Positions 34,419 through 41,458 of a DNA stretch of 41,458 nt are shown in pieces. The translations under genes and the position numbers were made by a program. Location: the NCBI GenBank assembly GCA_020851115.1, contig JADZDJ010000240.1, positions 1-41,458 of the forward strand, read 5' to 3'. Each line of letters opens with the position of its first letter. The stretch's first letter is position 1. The notes under the pieces are model-generated. The model did not search any database. It was not told the DNA's origin and saw only the letters and a program-made list of their open reading frames with translations. Source of the DNA: Pirellulales bacterium. Lineage in GTDB: Bacteria; Planctomycetota; Planctomycetia; Pirellulales; JADZDJ01.

Positions 34419-35569
34419 TGTTTCATAGGTGCATCGTGCGACGCGCGGTCGTTTTCCAATTGTTGCTTGCGACAATGTCTTTCGGTGTTACCGCAAATGC
34501 TTCGAACGCAATCGTCGAAGTATCCGCTGCGGAGCTTGCCGCCGATGGCTCCGTTGCTTGGTATGACGCAAAGCTGGTTGAACTTGAGGGCAAAGGTTGG
34601 CGGGAGACGAAATCCTTGTTCAGCAGACTGCCTGCGAAGGCGGAGAACGTCGTCCGCGCTGCGGTATGGAACCTCAGTCAACAAAGCGCTGGAATTTGCG
34701 CTCGGTTCGTCACGGATTCGACCGAGATTCACGCGAGCTGGACACTCACACTCGACAATCCCCAGCTTCCTACCATGGCAGCCTCAGGCGTCAGTGGCTT
34801 AGACCTTTACGCGCGAGACAACCAAGGGCCGTGGCTGTGGGCCGGGTGTGCTGCGCCGACGAAGTTTCCTGTAAATGAAGCCGTGTTGCTCAAGGATGCA
34901 CCTGCTGGGAAACGGGAGTACTTGCTTTACCTGCCGCTCTACAATGGTGTGACAAGTCTTCAAATTGGCATTAAATCAGAATCCAGGTTGCTTCGGCCGA
35001 CAGCACGTGGCCGCGACAACAAGCCGATTGTCTGCTATGGCACTTCGATTACCCAAGGTGCTTGTGCTTCTCGACCTGGTTTGTGTTATCCCGCAATTCT
35101 TGGTAGACAATTCGATCGGCCGGTCATAAACCTTGGATTTTCGGGTGAAGGCGAAATGGAAGCTGAGATGGCAGCACTACTGGGGGAGATCGACGCAGCA
35201 GCTTATTTGATTGACTGTCTGCCCAATATGGATCGGCAGCAAATCGAGGAGCGAGTCGCACCATTCGTCACCAGATTAAGAAGAAGTCGGCCGCAAACGC
35301 CAATCGTGTTAGTTGAGGACCGTTTGTTTGCTGAAAATTCGTTACGAACCTGGTTGAAAGATCAAAACGCAAGCCTAAATCCGACTCTTCGAGCGGCTTA
35401 CGAGAAACTGCGATCGTCTGGAATTGAACGGGTGTACTACGTGCGCGGAGGAACGCGATTGATGGGAAACGATGGCGATGCAACCGGCGACGGCAGCCAT
35501 CCGAACGATATCGGATTTATGCGCGAATCGAAAGTGTTTGAAGAGATCTTGCGTCCGCTTTTGAAATAA
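34418..35569 (+). CDS. SGNH/GDSL esterase with GxDLY N-terminal domain
   Basis: A 383-residue exported hydrolase. After the signal peptide (VVFQLLLATMSFGVTANA) comes the N-terminal beta domain with the GLDLY signature (SGVSGLDLYARDNQGPW, about 125-140) of the GxDLY family. The SGNH domain then shows Ser210 in VCYGTSITQGACASRPG, the Gly block NLGFSGEGEMEAEM, the Asn block DCLPNMD and the Asp358/His361 pair in DGSHPNDIGF. Relatives are carbohydrate acetyl-esterases, so removal of acetyl groups from a glycan is the best inference. It is translationally coupled by TAATG overlaps both to the gene before and to the gene after. Confidence 0.87.
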   Translation: MFHRCIVRRAVVFQLLLATMSFGVTANASNAIVEVSAAELAADGSVAWYDAKLVELEGKGWRETKSLFSRLPAKAENVVRAAVWNLSQQSAGICARFVTDSTEIHASWTLTLDNPQLPTMAASGVSGLDLYARDNQGPWLWAGCAAPTKFPVNEAVLLKDAPAGKREYLLYLPLYNGVTSLQIGIKSESRLLRPTARGRDNKPIVCYGTSITQGACASRPGLCYPAILGRQFDRPVINLGFSGEGEMEAEMAALLGEIDAAAYLIDCLPNMDRQQIEERVAPFVTRLRRSRPQTPIVLVEDRLFAENSLRTWLKDQNASLNPTLRAAYEKLRSSGIERVYYVRGGTRLMGNDGDATGDGSHPNDIGFMRESKVFEEILRPLLK

Positions 35570-38121
35570 TGGAGCTGCATAGGACTTGCGTCCGCAGTCG
35601 CTCATACTCGCCGATGTTGAATCTTCGATTGAAACCGATGGTTGCCAATCCATATTTCGATCACCGAACCGCCACCGTACCACAGGTGCTCGCTATCGCA
35701 GTTTCCTTCCTGGCATGCTTCGGCGCCCGATCCACAATCGGAGGTGCCGCCGATCTGACGGTTCAACCAATCGACTTTTGGCATGTCGAGTTGCAGTGCG
35801 AATTGCCAATTGAAGCAGCAACATCGCTAATTGCCCAAACCACGGTTGTCCAACCTCAGGGAATGACTTGTGTGATGAAATCGGAAGTTGAAATCCGGGA
35901 GCGCACAGCACGCTGGAAGATCACCTATCCGCTCATTGACGAAGGGCGGTTCGACGTCGAATCGGGAACTTGGTCAGGTTACTGGCTCATGGGTGAGTAC
36001 CAATTCAGGGTCGATTTCTTGGATGGCGACCGGGTTGTACAGGCTGCCAAAGCGTCTATAGATCCAATGTCACTTTGCCCGCGCGACAAATATGGGCCGA
36101 TCTTCACGAAATACCCGCGCCAATTCATCGAGTGCGCGCCGTTACGCCCGGCGTTCATTGATTCCGATCAAATGCAATTCACGATTCGCACGATTCCCGA
36201 GCGAGTCAGCACATGCATGGCGGTCGCCGATGTGACGGCCCCAAGGGATGACACCATATTGGCCGGTCCTTGGACGCTGGAACTCCATGGCGATGCCTTG
36301 CAACGGGAGTTTGAAACCTCAGGTTGGCCGCGCGGTGAATATTGGATCCGCGTGAGGCTTCAACAAGACGGAAAGCCGGTTGGGCCGCACTTAATTCGCA
36401 AAGTGTGGAAGGAAATACTTCCATCGATCAAATTGCGCAATAGGCCGATGCGATTGGGGCATCGTTATCAGATGCTGACTGGCGCTTCCGACCTGGCTGC
36501 CATCGAGGGCATTCGCTTTGTTCCCGACCGGCTTGTCAAACAGCCGGACCATCCGTTGGTCATCATGGACAAGCCGTGGGAAACCGAGCTGTTGTATTAC
36601 AAATCGCTTCATTTCGACGCAAGCAACGCAGAATTTGTTCTTGAGTATGAACTTGCCGGCGGCGATCGGCAGCGAGACGGCGAGCGCGCCGCCCTCCCTG
36701 CAACCGTTTGTCGCGCTGTTTCGAAAGATGGTCTGAGTTGGACCAAACCGTCGCTCGGCTTGGTGGAATATCGAGGGTCGCGAGACAACAACCTAGTTCC
36801 ACCCGACAAAGAATTCGTTCCTCCTCGAATGCAAGGCCGCGTCGATACACTTCTGCACAACTGTACGCGGGCAAAATTTCGTCCGTACGATCCGCGGGAC
36901 GATGGCCCGGTGAACATGCAGTATGTGTTTGTCACTTCCATCAAGCGCTCGTTCGTCAATCAATGTTCGGATCCGAGCAGTAAGCCATATTGCACCGGTG
37001 CGTGGCCGATGGAAAGACGCGGCGACACCTACTTAGTGCTGACGCAAGAGCCGCTGCTCTATTCGGGGACGGGCATGGATTTACATCATTCGACGGAACA
37101 AATCACGCTGCACGTCGAAGATCGATCAACCGGCGCGCTCTACTATTATTTCCGTCCTGGAGCGCCGTCGTATCCACCGCACGATGCGCCCTACGACAAC
37201 ATGCATATGGTTCGTCGATGTCTCGGTGTGGTTTGGACCAAAGACGGTGTGAATTGGGAGCGACGACTAATTGCGGTACCGGACGAGAATGACGCACAAG
37301 GTACGCAATTGTATTCCAATTCTCTATACACCAGCGAACGAGAGGCTGACTCTGCACGGCCAGCGATGGCTCTGGAAAACCATTGGAGCCAAGCTGCGGT
37401 GTCCGAAGGGCAACAGGCCTTTTGCACGTTCACGATCTTTGACGCGAAGCGAAATCGACTGTGGCCAGAACTTGTCGCCATGGACGACCTGCTGCATTGG
37501 CGGCGTTTCGACAGCCGCAGCAAATTTATTCCAAACGGCCCCTCCGGGAGCTATGACTATGGCCTCATAAAAATCGCGACGAGCTACCATCATTTTGGCA
37601 ACGAGTGGTGGTTTCCGTATCAAGCCATCAACACACTGCATCAAGACTACATCGGCTTGGCAAAAGTCGATAGCGTGCGCCAACTACAACAGCAGTATCC
37701 CAACTACGCCGAGATTCCCGGGTTTGTCGATTGGGAACAATATTGGCAGCGCTGCAAGTCGATGCGATATTACACCGGCATTGCGCGCTGCGCAAGTGGT
37801 CGCGTCTGTCACGCCGAAGCTATCGCCGGCATGGGAAGTCTCCAAACCGCTCCGTTCGTGCTCCAAGGAAGTACGCTTCTTATCAACGGAATCGTTCCTG
37901 CCAATGGCTCATTGCAAGTAGAACTCCTCGACGAATTCGACAAGGTCATCTCTGGGTTCGATCAAGCGACATGCAGGCCAATAGAAGGTGACTCGCTTGC
38001 ATTGACAGTTGCGTGGGAACACGGTCGGATGAGCAGCTTGCAAGGAAGAGTAGTGAGTCTGCGTTTCCTACTCAAAGGTTCTCAGTTGTTCGGTTATCGT
38101 CTGCAAGATTCACGAGAGTGA
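35569..38121 (+). CDS. Large exported beta-propeller/beta-sandwich protein, GH-like, unknown function
   Basis: An 850-residue protein with an N-terminal export signal (VPQVLAIAVSFLACFGARST) preceded by an unusually long leader; a start at ATG 35638 would shorten it by 23 residues. Residues about 60-280 form beta domains; about 300-740 show recurring propeller-like strands (ALPATVCRAVSKDGLSWTKP, SLGLVEYRGSRDNNLVPP, DGVNWERRLIAVPDENDAQG, MDDLLHWRRFDSR). Asp/Trp repeats of this kind occur in GH32/GH43-type five-bladed propellers. The C-terminus (LLINGIVPANGSLQVELLDE, LQGRVVSLRFLLKGSQLFGY) is a beta-sandwich seen at the end of many secreted planctomycete hydrolases. I cannot name catalytic residues. 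The ATG overlaps the esterase stop (TAATG), and the aldolase gene follows after 53 bases. Confidence 0.75.
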   Translation: MELHRTCVRSRSYSPMLNLRLKPMVANPYFDHRTATVPQVLAIAVSFLACFGARSTIGGAADLTVQPIDFWHVELQCELPIEAATSLIAQTTVVQPQGMTCVMKSEVEIRERTARWKITYPLIDEGRFDVESGTWSGYWLMGEYQFRVDFLDGDRVVQAAKASIDPMSLCPRDKYGPIFTKYPRQFIECAPLRPAFIDSDQMQFTIRTIPERVSTCMAVADVTAPRDDTILAGPWTLELHGDALQREFETSGWPRGEYWIRVRLQQDGKPVGPHLIRKVWKEILPSIKLRNRPMRLGHRYQMLTGASDLAAIEGIRFVPDRLVKQPDHPLVIMDKPWETELLYYKSLHFDASNAEFVLEYELAGGDRQRDGERAALPATVCRAVSKDGLSWTKPSLGLVEYRGSRDNNLVPPDKEFVPPRMQGRVDTLLHNCTRAKFRPYDPRDDGPVNMQYVFVTSIKRSFVNQCSDPSSKPYCTGAWPMERRGDTYLVLTQEPLLYSGTGMDLHHSTEQITLHVEDRSTGALYYYFRPGAPSYPPHDAPYDNMHMVRRCLGVVWTKDGVNWERRLIAVPDENDAQGTQLYSNSLYTSEREADSARPAMALENHWSQAAVSEGQQAFCTFTIFDAKRNRLWPELVAMDDLLHWRRFDSRSKFIPNGPSGSYDYGLIKIATSYHHFGNEWWFPYQAINTLHQDYIGLAKVDSVRQLQQQYPNYAEIPGFVDWEQYWQRCKSMRYYTGIARCASGRVCHAEAIAGMGSLQTAPFVLQGSTLLINGIVPANGSLQVELLDEFDKVISGFDQATCRPIEGDSLALTVAWEHGRMSSLQGRVVSLRFLLKGSQLFGYRLQDSRE

Positions 38122-38174
38122 ATCCAGAGAGTTTTACAAAATCAGATTGTTTTTTAATAGAAAGTTAACGTCAC

Positions 38175-39071
38175 ATGCGAACGAGCAAAATCAAAGCTAA
38201 GCTAGCTCGAAATGAGCCTGCACTATGTACGTCATTAAGTCTTGCGGACCCAGCCATATTTGAGCTAACGAGCCTGATGGGGTTCGACGGCATTTGGATG
38301 GATTTGGAGCATCATACGGCCAGCTTGGAGACCGCCGCCCATCTGATGCGCGCCGCTCGCGTCGGTTCTGCGGACATTGTGGCGCGGCCTGCCAAGGGCG
38401 AGTTCATGCGGATGAGCCGAATGTTGGAAATCGGCGCTCAGGGAATCATGTACCCACGGTGCGACAACGCCGCGGAAGCTGCAGAAGTTGTGCGTTGGGC
38501 CAAGTTCGCCCCCGATGGAATGCGAGGATTCGACGGCGGGAACGCGGATGCCGCCTACACTTCGATGAGCCTGTCCGACTATGTCGCTCACGCGAATCGA
38601 GAAACGTTTATTATTATCCAACTCGAACATCCACAAGCCATCGAACAAGCCGATGCGATCGCGGCGGTTCCCGGTGTTGACGCGCTCATGGTTGGTCCGG
38701 CCGACTTCAGTATTCTCGGGGGATTCCCCGGCGAGTTCGACCACCCACAGATGACCGCGGCGCTTGACAAAACGGCGCGTGCCGCGCGTCAAACAGGTAA
38801 GCACTGGGCCTTTCTTGCGCAGAATGCCGAACTTGCCGATCACGCCCTAAAGATGGGCGCAGCGTTGATCTTTCATTTTTCAGATCTGGTTGCCGTCAAG
38901 AATGCCCTTGAGCGAGTCCAACAGCAATTCTCACCGATGGGGTTTACCTTCGACGACTGTCGCAATGGCAAGGCTGCCAACGAATATGCAGGCACCGACG
39001 CTGCACCTCGCTTCTCCAAGCCACCGATGTTCATCCGCGGAAATATGGCCAATCAAGAGCAATGCTCGTAA
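38175..39071 (+). CDS. HpcH/HpaI family aldolase
   Basis: A 298-residue class II (divalent metal) aldolase that cleaves 2-keto-3-deoxy sugar acids or related 4-hydroxy-2-oxo acids to pyruvate and an aldehyde. Key residues are present in order: His46 in WMDLEHH, Arg71 in VARPAKGEF, Gln149 and metal ligand Glu151 in IIIQLEHPQA, and metal ligand Asp177 in MVGPADFSI. The C-terminus is about 30 residues longer than usual, ending in a Lys/Asn-rich tail. No signal peptide, so it is cytoplasmic. Its place after three exported hydrolases suggests that it completes breakdown of a sugar acid released from a glycan. Confidence 0.9.
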   Translation: MRTSKIKAKLARNEPALCTSLSLADPAIFELTSLMGFDGIWMDLEHHTASLETAAHLMRAARVGSADIVARPAKGEFMRMSRMLEIGAQGIMYPRCDNAAEAAEVVRWAKFAPDGMRGFDGGNADAAYTSMSLSDYVAHANRETFIIIQLEHPQAIEQADAIAAVPGVDALMVGPADFSILGGFPGEFDHPQMTAALDKTARAARQTGKHWAFLAQNAELADHALKMGAALIFHFSDLVAVKNALERVQQQFSPMGFTFDDCRNGKAANEYAGTDAAPRFSKPPMFIRGNMANQEQCS

Positions 39072-39101
39072 CCGACCTCACCAGTTTCTCAAACGACATT
39101 T

Positions 39102-39560
39102 ATGCCAATTCGAGCAAAGTATACGCACACGAACATTGTGGCCAAGGATTGGCGGCGACTCGCCAAATTCTACGAGGAGGTGTTCGGCTGCACGCCGATT
39201 CCTCCAGAGCGAGATTATCGCGGCCCATGGATCAACGATGTCACCGCGCTGTTGGGCGAGATTTCGCTCGCAGGTATGCATCTACGGCTCCCAGGGCACG
39301 GTTCGCAAGGACCGACGCTCGAAATTTTTGAATACAATCAGCAGGCCGAGCGCCCCTCCACTGCGGCCAACATGCCGGGTTTTGCCCACATTGCGTTTCA
39401 TGTGGATGATGTTTCTGCCGCCAGTTCGGCCGTACTTGCCGCGGGAGGCCACGAATTGGGCAAACTACATTCGATGCATGTGCCTGGGGCGGGAATGATT
39501 ACCTTGATCTACCTGACAGACCCCGAGGGAAACATCATTGAACTGCAAAACTGGTCTTGA
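39102..39560 (+). CDS. VOC-superfamily (glyoxalase-like) protein
   Basis: A 152-residue cytoplasmic protein with two beta-alpha-beta-beta-beta modules. Likely metal ligands are His9 (YTHTNI), a Glu in PTLEIFEY, a His in FAHIAFHVDD and the Glu near the end in GNIIELQNW. The family includes lactoylglutathione lyases, epimerases, dioxygenases and resistance proteins, so the reaction cannot be fixed. It lies 30 bases after the aldolase and 67 bases before the oxidoreductase; an isomerase or lyase step in the same pathway is the simplest inference. Confidence 0.85.
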   Translation: MPIRAKYTHTNIVAKDWRRLAKFYEEVFGCTPIPPERDYRGPWINDVTALLGEISLAGMHLRLPGHGSQGPTLEIFEYNQQAERPSTAANMPGFAHIAFHVDDVSAASSAVLAAGGHELGKLHSMHVPGAGMITLIYLTDPEGNIIELQNWS

Positions 39561-39627
39561 ATGAGTCGAAAGAATGGTGAATTGAATCGATCGGTGGGCA
39601 CAACCCAAGTCACAACGGTAGGCACGT

Positions 39628-41082
39628 ATGCAAAACCATTCGCGGCGTCAATTCTTGCACGATACACTCTGGTCGGCCGCTACTGCCGTCATTGCAAGCA
39701 ACTTACCATTGCAGCCATGCTTTGCTGGCGATCAACAAAGCCGTAGCCCTAGCGAAAGGCTTCGAATTGCAGTGCTAGGAGTGGGTAAGCGTGGAATCGA
39801 CCATGCGACGGCATTTGCCTCGCGCCAAGATACGGAAGTCGCCATTATTTGCGATGCCGATACGGATACTGGCCAAAAGCGATGCGACGAGTTGCTTGAA
39901 AAGACTGGCAGGCGTCCGCATTTTGAACAAGACCTCCGCAAGGTGATTGACAACAAGAGCATCGATATTGTCAGTATCGCTCTGCCCAATCATTGGCATG
40001 CCCTGGCGGCCATCTGGGCAATGCAGGCCGGCAAGGATGTCTACGTTGAAAAGCCCGTCAGCCATAACATCGCCGAAGGACGCGCCGTGGTTGATTCGGC
40101 CCGCAAATACAAACGCATCTGCCAAACTGGCACGCAGCATCGATCGCTTCCCGGATTGCGCGACGCGATTGCCTATCTGCATTCGGGCAAACTTGGCGAT
40201 GTGAAAATCGCTCGTGGCCTATGCTATAAGCCCCGCCGTTCGATCGGTCCACCAGGAAGTTATCTCCCGCCGCCCTCGGTGAATTACGATCTGTGGTGTG
40301 GTCCTGCGCCCGTTAAACCTGTAACCCGGAAAAAGTTTCACTACGATTGGCATTGGTTTTGGGACTATGGCAACGGCGAGATAGGTAATCAAGGAGTCCA
40401 TCAAATGGACATTGCGCGTTGGGGACTTGGCGCTGACACCAAGCGTTCTAGCGTCATCAGCTTTGGAGGCCGATTTCGCTTCAACGATGCTGGCGAAACA
40501 GTAAACACTCAACTCGCAGTTTACGGCTATGGGCCACAATCGCTGTTATTTGAAATTCGTGCCTTGGAAACCGCGGATCGTCGAGGCGTCCGAATTGGAG
40601 TGATCTTCGAAGGGACACAGGGGAGTCTGGTGTGGAACTCAGTGCAAGCAGGTGGTATCGCATTTGACCTCGACAATCGACCCATCGAAACGTTCTTGGC
40701 CGGCGCGGGAGATCATTTTGATAACTTTGTGCAGGCAGTTCGTTGCCGACGGGTAGAAGCCCTGCATGCCGATATCTTGGAGGGACATCTTTCGAGCGCA
40801 CTTTGCCATTTGGGAAATATCTCGCACCGGCTGGGAAACGATCTCTTGCCCGAAGCGGCGCGCGAGATCGCCGCACGCATCGAGAACTTCGATTCCCTAC
40901 AAGAGACTGTCGAACAGTTGGTTGCTCACTTGCGAGCCAATCGTTGGCCTACTGGCGATGATCGATATCTACGAGCCGGCGAACTGTTGGCTTTCGATAC
41001 GCGTTTGGAGAAGTTTATCAACCACAGCCGAGCTGACACATATTTAACCCGTGCTGATCGGAAGCCGTTTGTTGCTGAATGA
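39628..41082 (+). CDS. Tat-exported Gfo/Idh/MocA family oxidoreductase
   Basis: A 484-residue NAD(P)-dependent sugar or inositol oxidoreductase. The N-terminus is a twin-arginine signal (HSRRQFLHDTLWSAATAVIA), so the folded enzyme with its cofactor is exported. The Rossmann motif is LGVGKRGID (about 50-58), the catalytic lysine motif is VEKPVSHN (Lys142), and the C-terminal domain has GNGEIGNQGVHQMDIARWGL. Tat-exported members are numerous in planctomycetes and act on sugars in the periplasm; some related families are glycosidases that use NAD transiently, so hydrolysis is also possible. The ATG at 39628 gives the complete signal. It is the last gene of the operon. Confidence 0.9.
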   Translation: MQNHSRRQFLHDTLWSAATAVIASNLPLQPCFAGDQQSRSPSERLRIAVLGVGKRGIDHATAFASRQDTEVAIICDADTDTGQKRCDELLEKTGRRPHFEQDLRKVIDNKSIDIVSIALPNHWHALAAIWAMQAGKDVYVEKPVSHNIAEGRAVVDSARKYKRICQTGTQHRSLPGLRDAIAYLHSGKLGDVKIARGLCYKPRRSIGPPGSYLPPPSVNYDLWCGPAPVKPVTRKKFHYDWHWFWDYGNGEIGNQGVHQMDIARWGLGADTKRSSVISFGGRFRFNDAGETVNTQLAVYGYGPQSLLFEIRALETADRRGVRIGVIFEGTQGSLVWNSVQAGGIAFDLDNRPIETFLAGAGDHFDNFVQAVRCRRVEALHADILEGHLSSALCHLGNISHRLGNDLLPEAAREIAARIENFDSLQETVEQLVAHLRANRWPTGDDRYLRAGELLAFDTRLEKFINHSRADTYLTRADRKPFVAE

Positions 41083-41096
41083 ACACATGAGGAGCC

Positions 41097-41171
41097 GGTC
41101 GCGGTAGGACCGCTCGTTGCCGGGCGGCCTCCGCACAGATTCGTACGTGCGGCATTACCGCATACGTCTCC
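41097..41171 (-). ncRNA. Group II intron domain V/VI-like relic
   Basis: On the minus strand, 41171-41139 reads as a 33-base hairpin in the domain V pattern: lower stem, CGTA/TACG, a two-base CG bulge on the 3' side, then TGCGG-TAAT-GCCGCA. It is followed by a domain VI-like stem (GGCCGC with GCGGTC) that ends in CCTACC with a possible bulged A, and GCGAC at the expected 3' end. The catalytic triad usually written AGC is AGA here, and its pairing partner is AA, so the base of domain V is disrupted. No reverse transcriptase or 5' intron sequence is visible. I read it as an orphan, probably inactive intron 3' end. Confidence 0.5.
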
Positions 41172-41271
41172 TGCTTCGGGCGTTTGGCATAGAAGCGATC
41201 ATTGGGATGCCCAAAGGTCGACTGCAAACCCAGGAATAGCTGCCGGCCTTAGGCAACTCCGGGCGAATAGC

Positions 41272-41458
41272 TTACCCAGTATCGTTGATTGGGGAGATGC
41301 GCACTGAATATTTGGGGAGGGCAGCATCGCGTTGGAGGCGTTGGGCGATGGCGCGGAACGCCTGTTTGGCCACGCGAATTCCCTTGTCGTAGGTCGTTTC
41401 CAGCAGTTGAACGACCGGGCGGAATCCTTTCCAGGTCATCGTCGCGGCCCAGTTCATC
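41272..41458 (-). pseudogene. C-terminal piece of a DDE-type transposase, cut by the window edge
   Basis: The minus-strand frame enters from beyond the right edge and ends at 41272. It reads MTWKGFRPVVQLLETTYDKG, then IRVAKQAFRAIAQRLQRDA and LPKYSVRISP. This resembles the end of ISAzo13/Rhodopirellula-type DDE transposases, but the match is from memory of the pattern only. Whether the gene is intact upstream cannot be seen. It lies next to the intron-like relic on the same strand, so the right edge is probably mobile-element debris. Confidence 0.45.

Noticed and set aside
41018-41227. 69-codon minus-strand frame at the right end
   Set aside because: It is a translation of the intron-like hairpin region (YAVMPHVRICAEA), a frequent false protein call over group II intron tails.

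Overview
The window is about 41.5 kb of GC-rich bacterial chromosome with the gene content of a planctomycete, most likely of the Pirellulales type. The evidence is two DUF1559 'prepilin-like' proteins, two PEP-CTERM proteins (one carrying a dockerin-like double calcium loop), paired carboxypeptidase-regulatory-like lipoproteins, an ISKra4-type transposase remnant, a Tat-exported Gfo/Idh/MocA protein, and many genes without Shine-Dalgarno sites. No rRNA, tRNA or CRISPR array was seen. All identifications are from reading the sequence; no database search was run.

Left part (1-13.6 kb): a helix-hairpin-helix/HTH regulator-like protein, a very cysteine-rich small protein (36 Cys in 155 residues) closed by a clear terminator, a POT-family peptide transporter, a lipoprotein resembling glutaminyl-peptide cyclotransferase, a CHAD protein on the opposite strand, alanine dehydrogenase, then a compact run mtnA-pxpA-pxpB-pxpC (methylthioribose-1-phosphate isomerase and the three-subunit 5-oxoprolinase), facing a convergent VLCAD-type acyl-CoA dehydrogenase. 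Much of this deals with peptides and amino acids: peptide uptake, pyroglutamate formation and opening, alanine oxidation.

Middle part (13.6-25.5 kb): a decayed, internally deleted ISKra4-like insertion sequence with both terminal inverted repeats still visible, two MFS transporters, a branched-chain amino acid type ABC importer (livK, livH, livM, without its ATPases in the window, and with a repeat element between livK and livH), then two RNA-decay genes: a YhaM-like OB-fold/HD exoribonuclease and RNase R.

Right part (25.8-41.1 kb): a self-contained accessory locus, all on the plus strand. A GntR-HTH/LacI-type sensor regulator with a dyad in its own promoter is followed by a dockerin/PEP-CTERM protein, two tandem modules of DUF1559 protein plus small lipoprotein, a second PEP-CTERM protein, and, after a terminator, a catabolic operon. 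That operon holds a secreted TIM-barrel hydrolase-like protein, an SGNH esterase with a GxDLY N-terminal domain, an 850-residue exported propeller/sandwich protein, an HpcH/HpaI aldolase, a VOC protein and a Tat-exported Gfo/Idh/MocA oxidoreductase. Translational overlaps tie the first three together. I infer a regulated system for sensing, surface handling and breakdown of an acylated glycan or uronic-acid-containing sugar; the substrate cannot be read from the sequence. The window ends in mobile-element debris: a domain V/VI-like tail of a group II intron and a transposase C-terminus, both on the minus strand.
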